A stretch of 10,227 nucleotides of DNA, from the NCBI GenBank assembly GCA_036521995.1, contig DATDGR010000297.1, positions 1 to 10,227 of the forward strand, written 5' to 3'. This DNA is from Gp13-AA77 sp036521995. Lineage in GTDB: Bacteria > Acidobacteriota > Terriglobia > UBA7540. The notes below the pieces were generated by a model, which saw nothing but the letters and a program-made list of their open reading frames with translations, was not told where the DNA came from and ran no database searches. The translations under genes and the position numbers were made by a program. Of this stretch, positions 1-7,109 are shown one piece after another; position 1 is the first letter of the stretch, and each line of letters begins with the position of its first letter.

Positions 1-2
1 GC

Positions 3-524
3 CGGCTCTGGGTGGCGATCCACCAGGGCGAGCGCGCGGCGGGGTACGAGGGGCAGGGCTGGGAAGCTAGCCTAGGAATGGAGCCTGCCACGGGCGGCAG
101 CCCTCCCGGCGGCTTGACCCGGGAGCCGGCGTGGGACGCCCAAGCGGCTGGGGGTCTCGGGGAGTTGCTGGAGAGGGTCGATGGCGAGGCTGCCTTCGAG
201 GCCGAGGGCCTTCTGGCGCGGGTGAGCGAAGCCCTGCGGCGGCTGCTGGTGGCGCGATTTCCGGACCCTTTGCAGGGTCCGGAGTCGGCGTCGGGCCGGC
301 GCTGGACGCTCCGCGACGAGTTCGAGCGCTTGCGGCCGGCCCGCGTGTGGTTCGACGCGGAGGCGCGGCAGGCGCTGCGGGAAGACCTGGGTCTGGAACC
401 GTATGCGGAGGATTTCGAGACCCCGGAGCCGCCCCAGGACTTCGTGCACCACCGGCGGAAGTTCCTGGATGAGCTGGGTTATATTTGCTACGTGCGGGAG
501 TGTGTGTGGCAGGCGGAGGAGTGA
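3..524 (+). CDS. Unrecognised protein, 5' end not resolved; gene coupled to the downstream hydantoinase B gene
   Basis: I do not recognise this protein. The frame is open from the window edge; the first possible start inside is a GTG at 12, giving about 170 residues, but too little upstream sequence is present to see a ribosome binding site, so the gene may well be truncated by the window. Codons are strongly G/C-ending, which supports real coding. From the GTG the first 50 residues are Gly/Ala/Pro-rich and look disordered. The rest is charged and probably helical, with no transmembrane segment, signal peptide or cysteine metal site; the C-terminal part is rich in aromatics (FLDELGYICYVRECVW). 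The TGA at 522-524 is followed immediately by the ATG of the hydantoinase gene, which implies translational coupling and a related role, for instance a small accessory subunit. It does not resemble the acetone carboxylase gamma subunit or the usual HyuA C-terminus as far as I can judge by eye. Confidence 0.6.
   Translation, partial: RLWVAIHQGERAAGYEGQGWEASLGMEPATGGSPPGGLTREPAWDAQAAGGLGELLERVDGEAAFEAEGLLARVSEALRRLLVARFPDPLQGPESASGRRWTLRDEFERLRPARVWFDAEARQALREDLGLEPYAEDFETPEPPQDFVHHRRKFLDELGYICYVRECVWQAEE
260..283. repeat. Perfect 10-bp inverted repeat with 4-nt loop inside a coding region
   Basis: TCCGGACCCT (260-269) is followed by the loop TTGC and the exact reverse complement AGGGTCCGGA (274-283). 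It lies in the middle of the unrecognised gene and is read there as part of FPDPLQGPES. There is no T-run after it, so it is not a conventional intrinsic terminator. It could be an RNA hairpin affecting the mRNA or a chance outcome of G+C-rich coding sequence. Confidence 0.7.
515..519 (+). promoter_or_regulatory. Ribosome binding site for the hydantoinase B gene
   Basis: GGAGG lies 5 nt before the ATG at 525, within the last codons of the upstream gene. It fixes the hydantoinase start and shows that ribosomes ending on the first gene can restart on the second. Confidence 0.75.
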
Positions 525-2150
525 ATGCAGGAGGACGCGGCTGAACTCGAAATCTTCAAGAATCTCTTCCACTCGGTGGCGGAAGAGATGGGCGCGGCGC
601 TGTGCCGGTCAGCCTTCTCTCCCAACATCAAAGAGCGGCGGGATTACTCTTGCGCCGTCTTCGACGGGCAAGGCCGCGTGGTGGCGATGGGCGACCACAT
701 GCCGGTACACCTCGGCTCCATGCCGATGTCGGTAGCGGCGGCGGTCGATGCCCTCGAGCTTGGCCGCGGCGACATCGCCATGCTGAATGATCCCTACGCC
801 GGCGGCACACACCTGCCGGACATCACTCTGGTGATGCCCGTCTTTGTGCCAGCCGCCCGGCGGCCGCTGTTTTTCGTTGCCAACCGGGCTCATCACGCCG
901 ACGTGGGCGGGGCGCGGCCGGCCTCGATGGGCCTGAGCGAGGAGATCTACCAGGAAGGGCTCCGAATCCCACCCGTCGTTCTCGCCCGCGCGGGCAACGC
1001 CGATCGCAACGTGATGGCGCTCCTGCTGGCCAACGTTCGTACACCCGTCGAACGCGAAGGCGACCTCGCCGCCCAGGTGGCGGCCTGCAGGCTCGGCGAG
1101 CGGCGTCTCACGGAACTGGTGGAGAAATACGGCAGGCGCAAGACCGGATTCTACCTGGAGTCGCTGCAGCGCTATGCGGAGCGGCTGATGCGGGCGGGTC
1201 TCGGCCGGATTCCCGAGGGCCTGTATGAAGCCGAAGACTTCCTCGACGACGACGGTTATGGCTCGGGTCCGGTGCGCCTGCACGTGGCCATTCGCGTCAT
1301 CGGCCGCCGAGGTGCCGAGCGTGCGGTGATCGATTTCGCCGGCACTTCGCCCGCCTGCCGCGGTAGCGTCAACGCCGTGATGGCGATCACCGTTTCAGCG
1401 GTATTCTATGTCTTCCGTTGCCTGCTCGGCGAGGATGTTCCGGCCTGCGCGGGGCTCATGGCGCCGATCGAAGTTCGAGCGCCGGAGGGGAGCGTGCTGA
1501 ATGCGCAGGCTCCGGCGGCCGTGGCCGCGGGCAACGTGGAAACTTCGCAGCGCATCGTCGACGTGCTGCTGAGGGCTCTCGCCACGGCTCTTCCGGAGCG
1601 CATTCCGGCTGCGAGTTCCGGCACCATGAACAATCTCTCCTTCGGCGGCATCGATCCCAGGACGCGGCGGCCCTTCGCCTATTACGAGACCATCGCCGGC
1701 GGCATGGGCGCGAGGCCCTCGGCCGACGGCCTGACTGCGGTCCATACGCACATGACCAACTCCCTTAACACGCCGATCGAGGCCTTCGAATCAGCCTACC
1801 CGGTGCGGGTCCGGCACTACTCCGTGCGCCGCGGTTCGGGGGGCGGTGGCCGGTTTCGAGGCGGCGATGGCGTGATTCGCGAAATCGAGTTCCTTACTCC
1901 GGTCCGCGGTAGTATTCTGTCGGACCGGCGAACGACGGAACCCTATGGCTTGGCCGGAGGCGAGCCGGGCCGGCCCGGCCGGAACCTCTTGCTGTCACCG
2001 CGTGCCCAAACAGGAGGCTGGCGGCGCCGCCGGCTGGCTTCGAAGGCGGCTTTCGAGGCCGATGCGGGCAGCATCCTGCGGATTGAGACTCCCGGGGGCG
2101 GGGGCTGGGGCCAGCGCGAAGAACAGAAGTCCGAGGGAGCGCAGAAGTAA
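525..2150 (+). CDS. Hydantoinase B/oxoprolinase family protein (HyuB-type subunit)
   Basis: This 541-residue protein has the length and motifs of the hydantoinase B/oxoprolinase family. These subunits work with a HyuA-type ATPase subunit in ATP-dependent N-methylhydantoinase, 5-oxoprolinase and the related acetone/acetophenone carboxylases. Visible family landmarks are FSPNIKERRDYSCAVFD (residues 31-47), HMPVHLGSMP (58-67), NDPYAGGTHLPDITLV (88-103), RAHHADVGG (121-129), a conserved SGGGGRFRGGDGVIRE stretch near residue 440 and the glycine-rich C-terminal TPGGGGWG. No signal peptide or membrane segment is present, so it should be cytoplasmic. The ATG at 525 has a good ribosome binding site and directly follows the stop of the preceding gene. 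The exact substrate cannot be told from sequence: hydantoins, 5-oxoproline and carboxylation substrates are all possible. The matching A subunit is not in the window; it may be just upstream, since the two are usually adjacent. Confidence 0.93.
   Translation: MQEDAAELEIFKNLFHSVAEEMGAALCRSAFSPNIKERRDYSCAVFDGQGRVVAMGDHMPVHLGSMPMSVAAAVDALELGRGDIAMLNDPYAGGTHLPDITLVMPVFVPAARRPLFFVANRAHHADVGGARPASMGLSEEIYQEGLRIPPVVLARAGNADRNVMALLLANVRTPVEREGDLAAQVAACRLGERRLTELVEKYGRRKTGFYLESLQRYAERLMRAGLGRIPEGLYEAEDFLDDDGYGSGPVRLHVAIRVIGRRGAERAVIDFAGTSPACRGSVNAVMAITVSAVFYVFRCLLGEDVPACAGLMAPIEVRAPEGSVLNAQAPAAVAAGNVETSQRIVDVLLRALATALPERIPAASSGTMNNLSFGGIDPRTRRPFAYYETIAGGMGARPSADGLTAVHTHMTNSLNTPIEAFESAYPVRVRHYSVRRGSGGGGRFRGGDGVIREIEFLTPVRGSILSDRRTTEPYGLAGGEPGRPGRNLLLSPRAQTGGWRRRRLASKAAFEADAGSILRIETPGGGGWGQREEQKSEGAQK
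1964..1979. repeat. 16-bp perfect palindrome in the hydantoinase gene
   Basis: GCCGGGCCGGCCCGGC is its own reverse complement. It encodes part of a Gly/Pro/Arg loop (GEPGRPGRN). Composed only of G and C in a G+C-rich gene, it is probably fortuitous. Confidence 0.5.
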
Positions 2151-2181
2151 GGAGCCGGAAATCCGAATCGAAGTTTTCGAC

Positions 2182-2188
2182 GGGAGGA
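2182..2188 (+). promoter_or_regulatory. Ribosome binding site that decides the GTG start at 2192
   Basis: GGGAGGA sits 3 nt before GTG 2192. It makes this non-ATG codon the clear start and places the twin-arginine signal at residues 6-7. A small TCGAA-GTT-TTCGA inverted repeat (2168-2180) lies just upstream. Confidence 0.7.
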
Positions 2189-2191
2189 ATC

Positions 2192-3163
2192 GTGAGCGCG
2201 TTCGGGCGGCGTGAATTCTTCAAATCCGTAGCGGGAGCGGCGGCACTCTCCGCTTCCAATTTTTCCGTGGTGTCCGCCGCGGACCCCGGACCCGTCTTCC
2301 TGGCCACCTGGCCACACGGCCAGCCGGCGGTGGAGCGGGCGGCGGAGGTCTTCCACTCCGGCGGCAGCCTGCTCGACGCCGTGGAGAAGGGCATCAACGT
2401 GACGGAAGACGATCCGAAGGTCACCAGTGTAGGCTACGGCGGCCTGCCCAACGAGGAAGGCGAGGTGGAGCTCGACGCCGCCCTCATGGACGGCACGCGG
2501 CATCACGCCGGCGCCGTGTGCGCGCTGCACAGCATCAAAAACCCCATCTCCGTCGCCCGGCAGGTGTTGGAGAAGACCCGCCACACGACGCTGGCCGGAG
2601 AGGGCGCCTTCGAGTTTGCGCTCAAGATGGGCTTCACACCCATGCAGCTTCTCACGCCCGAGAGCCTGCAAAAATGGCTCGATTGGAAAAACAATCCCCA
2701 CCACGAGACCTTCTGGCGCGATCCCGCGAATCACGACACCATCGGCTTTGTGGCGGCCGACGGCCAGGGCCGCGTGGTCTCGGGCTGTTCCACTTCAGGG
2801 CTAGCCTGGAAGATTCACGGCCGGGTGGGAGATTCGCCGCTGGTCGGCTGCGGCGTATACGCGGACGATAACGTGGGCGCGGCCTCCGCCACGGGCGACG
2901 GCGATCTGATGACGAACTACTGCACCAGCGTGTCCATCGTTCACAACATGGCGCGCGGAGCGTCGCCCCAGGACGCCTGCGCGGACCTGCTCAAACAGAT
3001 GGTCAAGACGGTCCCGGAAAACCGCTCGGCCTTCGCTTGCGTCATTGCCATCAGTAACCGCGGTGAGATCGGGGCAGCCTCGATGAACGCTGAAGCCAAG
3101 TTCCAATACGCCCTGTGGAAAAACGGCGGGAGTAAATTGTCGGACGCTCCGGTCGTGTATTGA
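2192..3163 (+). CDS. Tat-exported N4-(beta-N-acetylglucosaminyl)-L-asparaginase (glycosylasparaginase, Ntn hydrolase)
   Basis: This 323-residue protein belongs to the Ntn-hydrolase glycosylasparaginase/asparaginase family (EC 3.5.1.26), which cleaves the GlcNAc-asparagine linkage of N-glycopeptides. The N-terminus is a twin-arginine signal: GRREFFKS (residues 5-12), a hydrophobic Ala-rich stretch, then VVSAAD with likely cleavage near residue 29-30, so it should be exported folded. The autoproteolysis site is HDTIG, with Thr183 as predicted nucleophile of the beta chain. Counting from that Thr, the known active-site residues of human AGA fall exactly in place: Thr201 (STSG), Arg211 and Asp214 in GRVGDSP, and Thr234-Gly235 in ATGDGD; Trp40 in ATWP matches the alpha-chain substrate-binding Trp. 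The enzyme therefore looks functional. It starts 41 bp after the hydantoinase gene on the same strand and is probably co-transcribed. The gene converges on the CPBP gene with 25 bp between stops. Isoaspartyl peptidase is a less likely alternative because the Trp and HDTIG context favours the AGA branch. Confidence 0.93.
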   Translation: MSAFGRREFFKSVAGAAALSASNFSVVSAADPGPVFLATWPHGQPAVERAAEVFHSGGSLLDAVEKGINVTEDDPKVTSVGYGGLPNEEGEVELDAALMDGTRHHAGAVCALHSIKNPISVARQVLEKTRHTTLAGEGAFEFALKMGFTPMQLLTPESLQKWLDWKNNPHHETFWRDPANHDTIGFVAADGQGRVVSGCSTSGLAWKIHGRVGDSPLVGCGVYADDNVGAASATGDGDLMTNYCTSVSIVHNMARGASPQDACADLLKQMVKTVPENRSAFACVIAISNRGEIGAASMNAEAKFQYALWKNGGSKLSDAPVVY

Positions 3164-3188
3164 ATAACGGACTGCGTCAGAGATCGAA

Positions 3189-6100
3189 TCAGGCTGCCTG
3201 CGACTTCGCCCGCGGCAGCAGCAGCCAGGCAAGGACCAGCGCGGCCAGCGCCGCCACGGCCACTCCGTTCCAGCGGTAGAACGGCGCCGCACTGCTGAAC
3301 AGATCAAGCAGGGGGTCCACGAGCGGCAACGCGAAGGCGACCGTGATATAGGCTGCGATATTATCCCGGAGGAAGAGGGCTACAATCGTGAACCCGGCCA
3401 GGAGCTGCACCACGCCAAGACCCCAGCCGACCAGAAACTCGCCCGCAGAGTGCGCGTTCGCAGAACCCAGGCTGACAACCACGAGGGCGAGACCCAGCCA
3501 TAACCACCAGGACCTTTTCTCCCATCCAACCATGACCAGACGAACGAGAGCCGCCAGACCGGCGGCTGAAAGCACCGCGTAGGAGAGTGCCCGCAGGAAA
3601 AATCCGCCACCGGGAAACGCGGTGGCGAGCGACGGATTCAGGATGTCGCCGCTTACCGAAGCAAAGGCGTGAAAATGACTGAAGACGAGGGCTCCGAGGT
3701 TGTCGATTCCGGCACTAAGAGCTAGGGCCGCCGCCAAGGCGACGGCGGCGTCTCGCGCCCAAACACGCCGCGCCGCGCCGCTGAAGATGCGCCATGCCTC
3801 AGGGTATAAGCTTGTGGCAAACGCCACCAGCAGCCAGCCAAGCAGCGCCACAGCCAGGGTAACCACCAGATAGCTCACCACGATGTAGAGTTCGAATGTG
3901 GACAACGGCAAGGAGGTGGTGTACTGCGCATCGACCAGATTGAGAGAGTTGAATTCGGAAAGGAGGAATACCAGACCCAGCACGACGCCCACCGGCAAGG
4001 CCGGACGCCAGCGCATCTGGTTCTGCTGCACCCGCCGCACGAACAGCCAAAGGGCGCCGGCAAAGAGTCCAGCCCCCGCCAGAAGTGCGACCGCCCAGAG
4101 TACGACGTTCACCAGCTTGCGCTCACCCTCCCGCCGCACCCAATCCTCCGGCAGCTTGAAGTAGCGCGAGAAGGCCGCGACCTGGTCACCCGCGATCTGC
4201 ACTTCGAGCCGGTAGTGCGCCTCGCCCACGTCCAGCGGATAGCCGGGCCGCGCTTGCCAAGTGAGCGTGTAGTCTTCACGGGCCTTGCGCTTCTCAGCGT
4301 GCGAATCCTGCAGATCAAAGTCGGTCAGATTGAAACCCTGGGTGGCGACAAACTGACGGCCGATCTGCAGCGCCTGATCCGCCGTGAGCGAAGCGCCGGG
4401 AGCGTTCTCATCAAGCTCGTGGATAGACGTGAACACTCCGCCACCTTCGGGATCTACCAGCACGGAGTACTCTTCCTTCTGGAGCGGCCGGAAGTAGCGT
4501 ACCTGCCAGAGGGCCAGTTTGGTAGCCTTCCGATAGAGCTGGTCAACATCTCGCACACTCCGGTATTGGAGAAGGTACTTCACGGCCATCGAATTGACGT
4601 TGTCTCGCAGCCAGGCCACTCGCCGGTACTGACCGACCGGCACACCCCGCCCCGCGAGATAGCGGTCCGCCTGCGCGACGGCCTCGGCGCGAGTCACGTG
4701 AAGGTTGAAGTGTTCGCCAAAGCGGTCGCTGCGCATCGAGGCCACCAAGGCGCCCGCGATGATCAGGAGACCGGCGGTGACAAGCCGCCTCTGCGTCAGG
4801 GGCCGGTAAGTGATCGGGACCGGCTCGCTTGGAGTCTCGCGAGGGGCCCGCACCATACCTTCGTTGGCGTTCGTGATGTCCCCTTCATCCGCGAACGTCC
4901 CGCTGCGCCAGTAAGCCACCAGCGCCACCACCAACGGCACCAGCATGATTCCAGCGGTCAGCCCGCCCGACAGCATCAGGTAGTGATTGGGCGAGCGGAG
5001 TAACAGAAAGGCTGTGTACAAGGCATCCACCGAGTAGTGCCAGACCAGGGTGGCGATCACTCCAAAACGCAACATCACGAACCCAATGATGATTCCGCCC
5101 AAGCCCACTTCGAGTCCCCGAATAAAGAACGGCTCATTCGGATAGGCGGAGTGAAGGAAACCCCAATTGAAGGCGGCGAGCACGATGGCGAGGGGCCAGT
5201 TGCGCAGGTATTTGTGGAGAAAGGGAACGGCAAAGGCCCGAAACTGCATCTCCTCCGTGACCGCCGGCAGGAATCCTCCGAACAGCACGGCAACCCACGG
5301 AATGCTGGTATTGAGATCATTGGTAAACGGGATGTCGGAGGGCGCCCACGCGCCGAGCCGGTTCGCCGCCAGGTAGAAAACGGCTTGGTAAGCAAAAAAG
5401 AAGAACGTGAGCCCGAGGCCGACCACGTTGGCAATGAAGAAGGATCGCGTCCGTAGCCCGCGCCACGTGAAAGCCCGGCGGAGCGAAAGTTGGCCGGGAA
5501 GTCCTTCACGGTAGGACGGCTCCGCCGCCGCCACCACTAGGAAAATCGCGACTCCAACGCCGAGGGCGGCCAGGGCGTTCCGGGTAAAGTAGCTCGCCAG
5601 AAAGCTCGAATAGGGATCGGTGGTAGGATAGTCGAACTTGGAAAGCCCAAAGGTGTTGAGCTGCCCGAGAAGAAACAGGAGCGCCGCCACGAGGCCGGCC
5701 GACCAGGCCAGGCGCAGCGGGACATCCTGATCGCGCAGGCGCAGGATCAGCAGGCCGAGCATCACGGCGCTCAGCAGAAACCAGAAGACCTGGTCCACGA
5801 TCTGGGCGGCGTCATTTCGGGACCGCAAGCGCTCATAGTCGCGCGTCCATTGATCGGGAATCTTCACGTACTCCCCGTATCCGGTCACTTGATCGCCGCT
5901 GACGTCAACATGCAAGCGCAGGCTGCCGTCACCGAGGTTTACAGTCTTCTGCTTCCACGTGAAAGTATGGTCAGTCCGGGCCGGGCGCTTGTTGCTGATC
6001 GCCTCGACGAACTCGAGGCCGCCGAGGTCGCGTTTGATCACGCTAGTCAGGAAACCCTCCGCCAGCGTGCGGGCCGCAGCCTGATCGAGGTTGGCGCCGG

Positions 6101-6518
6101 GTGCCGTCTCCCCCAACTCATGATCAAACCCTACCACCTCCCCGAGCGGTGTAACCTCCGCCCGAAATTCCTCCTTCTGCTCGGGCCGGAACCAGCGGTG
6201 CTGCCAGCGCCACAGGTGAACGGGACCGTGCGCCAGGCTGTTCATGGTCTCGAGACCCTGCGTGCGCTCGAGATAGAGTTTGGTCTCGTCGCTGTAACTG
6301 AAGATCGCGGCGTGGTCATAACCCGCCAGGTCAAAGCCGCGCGCCTTTAGGAACTGCTGAGCAATGGGTAGGGAATCTTCACGATTCACGCGAAACGTGA
6401 TGGAAGCTTCCGGGAAGGCTCGAGAAAAGTACCTGACGGCCACCACGAGCGAGGCCGCGGCCAGGATCACGACCAGCAGGATGGTGCGAAAGTCCGATCG
6501 CGTGAGTTGAATGGGCAT
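3189..6518 (-). CDS. Large tandem-duplicated CPBP (CAAX-type) intramembrane metalloprotease-like protein
   Basis: A 1,109-residue multi-pass membrane protein, counted from ATG 6518. The frame continues upstream to an ATG at 6611 that would overlap the preceding gene by 37 nt. I prefer 6518 because the protein then starts just before a signal-anchor helix (residues 10-31), although no strong ribosome binding site is visible for either. Domain order: anchor helix; soluble domain 1 (about 40-240); membrane domain 1 (about 245-540); linker; helix (about 580-595); soluble domain 2 (about 605-800); membrane domain 2 (about 805-1105). Membrane domain 1 carries the three CPBP/Rce1 motifs: EEMQFR (Glu422, Glu423, Arg427), WGFLH (His456) and HYSVD (His494, Asp498). 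CPBP proteins are intramembrane proteases or related proteins, with roles in prenyl-protein processing or bacteriocin immunity in characterised cases. Membrane domain 2 lacks the paired Glu and the third-motif His. The soluble domains recall PepSY-like folds only vaguely. The substrate is unknown. It is the last gene of a probable three-gene operon. Confidence 0.85.
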   Translation of the reverse strand: MPIQLTRSDFRTILLVVILAAASLVVAVRYFSRAFPEASITFRVNREDSLPIAQQFLKARGFDLAGYDHAAIFSYSDETKLYLERTQGLETMNSLAHGPVHLWRWQHRWFRPEQKEEFRAEVTPLGEVVGFDHELGETAPGANLDQAAARTLAEGFLTSVIKRDLGGLEFVEAISNKRPARTDHTFTWKQKTVNLGDGSLRLHVDVSGDQVTGYGEYVKIPDQWTRDYERLRSRNDAAQIVDQVFWFLLSAVMLGLLILRLRDQDVPLRLAWSAGLVAALLFLLGQLNTFGLSKFDYPTTDPYSSFLASYFTRNALAALGVGVAIFLVVAAAEPSYREGLPGQLSLRRAFTWRGLRTRSFFIANVVGLGLTFFFFAYQAVFYLAANRLGAWAPSDIPFTNDLNTSIPWVAVLFGGFLPAVTEEMQFRAFAVPFLHKYLRNWPLAIVLAAFNWGFLHSAYPNEPFFIRGLEVGLGGIIIGFVMLRFGVIATLVWHYSVDALYTAFLLLRSPNHYLMLSGGLTAGIMLVPLVVALVAYWRSGTFADEGDITNANEGMVRAPRETPSEPVPITYRPLTQRRLVTAGLLIIAGALVASMRSDRFGEHFNLHVTRAEAVAQADRYLAGRGVPVGQYRRVAWLRDNVNSMAVKYLLQYRSVRDVDQLYRKATKLALWQVRYFRPLQKEEYSVLVDPEGGGVFTSIHELDENAPGASLTADQALQIGRQFVATQGFNLTDFDLQDSHAEKRKAREDYTLTWQARPGYPLDVGEAHYRLEVQIAGDQVAAFSRYFKLPEDWVRREGERKLVNVVLWAVALLAGAGLFAGALWLFVRRVQQNQMRWRPALPVGVVLGLVFLLSEFNSLNLVDAQYTTSLPLSTFELYIVVSYLVVTLAVALLGWLLVAFATSLYPEAWRIFSGAARRVWARDAAVALAAALALSAGIDNLGALVFSHFHAFASVSGDILNPSLATAFPGGGFFLRALSYAVLSAAGLAALVRLVMVGWEKRSWWLWLGLALVVVSLGSANAHSAGEFLVGWGLGVVQLLAGFTIVALFLRDNIAAYITVAFALPLVDPLLDLFSSAAPFYRWNGVAVAALAALVLAWLLLPRAKSQAA

Positions 6519-6574
6519 GAGGTGTACCGTCGGCAATCCGCAGCCGGCTTCTCGTCCTTCTGCTCTTGTGATTT

Positions 6575-7084
6575 TTAGTTCGCGTCTTGGAGCGGCTTGA
6601 CCATGAGCCACGCCGCCGCTCCGTCGCCGTAATAGTCTTCGATGCGCGTTAGCTTCAAGTAGCCTCGCCGGCTGTAGAACATTTGAGCCGGCAGGTTCCG
6701 CTCAGCGGTCTCGAGGAGGACGAATTCGCCGCCGCGCCTTCGCACCCAGTTTTCGGCCTCGTCCATCAAGGCGGTCCCAACGGCACGCCGCCGCCAGGCG
6801 GGTGCAACGTCGATGGTGATAATGTGCCCTCGTTTGCCCCGATCGCAATGAACAAGGATAAAGCCCGGCAACTCCGCCTCGGTCTCGCCCCGCGCTTCCG
6901 CCACCCAGATCTTTACATCCCGCCGGCGAATGTAGCTCTCGAGATCGGCTTTCGAATAGGCCACGCCCGGGGCGAAACAGACTTGGTCGAGTTGGTAGAG
7001 CGCCTCAAGATCCGAGGCGCGAAAGGCGCGCAGTCTCGGCGTCCTCAAGCTCTGTTGGACGTGATGGACTTCTTCCAAGTTCAC
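6575..7084 (-). CDS. GNAT-family N-acetyltransferase (RimI-like)
   Basis: This is a 169-residue protein of GNAT length and pattern, transferring an acetyl group from acetyl-CoA to an amine. The N-terminal strand and helix LRAFRASDLEALYQLDQVCF (residues 19-38) is typical of RimI-like members. The acetyl-CoA loop reads APAWRRRAVGTALM, close to the R/Q-x-x-G-x-G/A signature but with Ala in place of the first Gly. The C-terminal AERNLPAQMFYSRRGYLKL matches the N-x-x-A-x-x-F/L-Y-x-x-x-G-Y/F motif B. The substrate (ribosomal protein, other protein, or small amine) cannot be told. The start is the GTG at 7084, 25 bp after the epimerase stop; no well-placed ribosome binding site is visible (AAGGGAAG is about 18 nt away), and TTG codons at residues 3 and 13 are alternatives. 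Its close spacing to the epimerase indicates one transcript. Confidence 0.88.
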   Translation of the reverse strand: MNLEEVHHVQQSLRTPRLRAFRASDLEALYQLDQVCFAPGVAYSKADLESYIRRRDVKIWVAEARGETEAELPGFILVHCDRGKRGHIITIDVAPAWRRRAVGTALMDEAENWVRRRGGEFVLLETAERNLPAQMFYSRRGYLKLTRIEDYYGDGAAAWLMVKPLQDAN

Positions 7085-7109
7085 CGGGCGCGCACCGTCG
7101 GCTTCCCTT

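Noticed and set aside
609..1283. Minus-strand open frame of 224 codons within the hydantoinase gene
   Set aside because: It is a shadow of a gene whose plus-strand product carries conserved family motifs over the same interval.
1943..2734. Minus-strand open frame of 263 codons opposite the hydantoinase and asparaginase genes
   Set aside because: It spans two well-supported plus-strand genes and their junction, has no recognisable motif, and is explained by codon bias.
3164..3188. Bidirectional terminator between the convergent asparaginase and CPBP genes
   Set aside because: Only 25 bp separate the stops and I see neither a stable hairpin nor a T-run on either strand.
4215..5003. Long plus-strand open frame of 262 codons opposite the CPBP gene
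   Set aside because: It is antisense to clearly coding sequence with recognisable motifs and a duplicated protein pattern; the translation has no family features and such shadows are common in G+C-rich genes.
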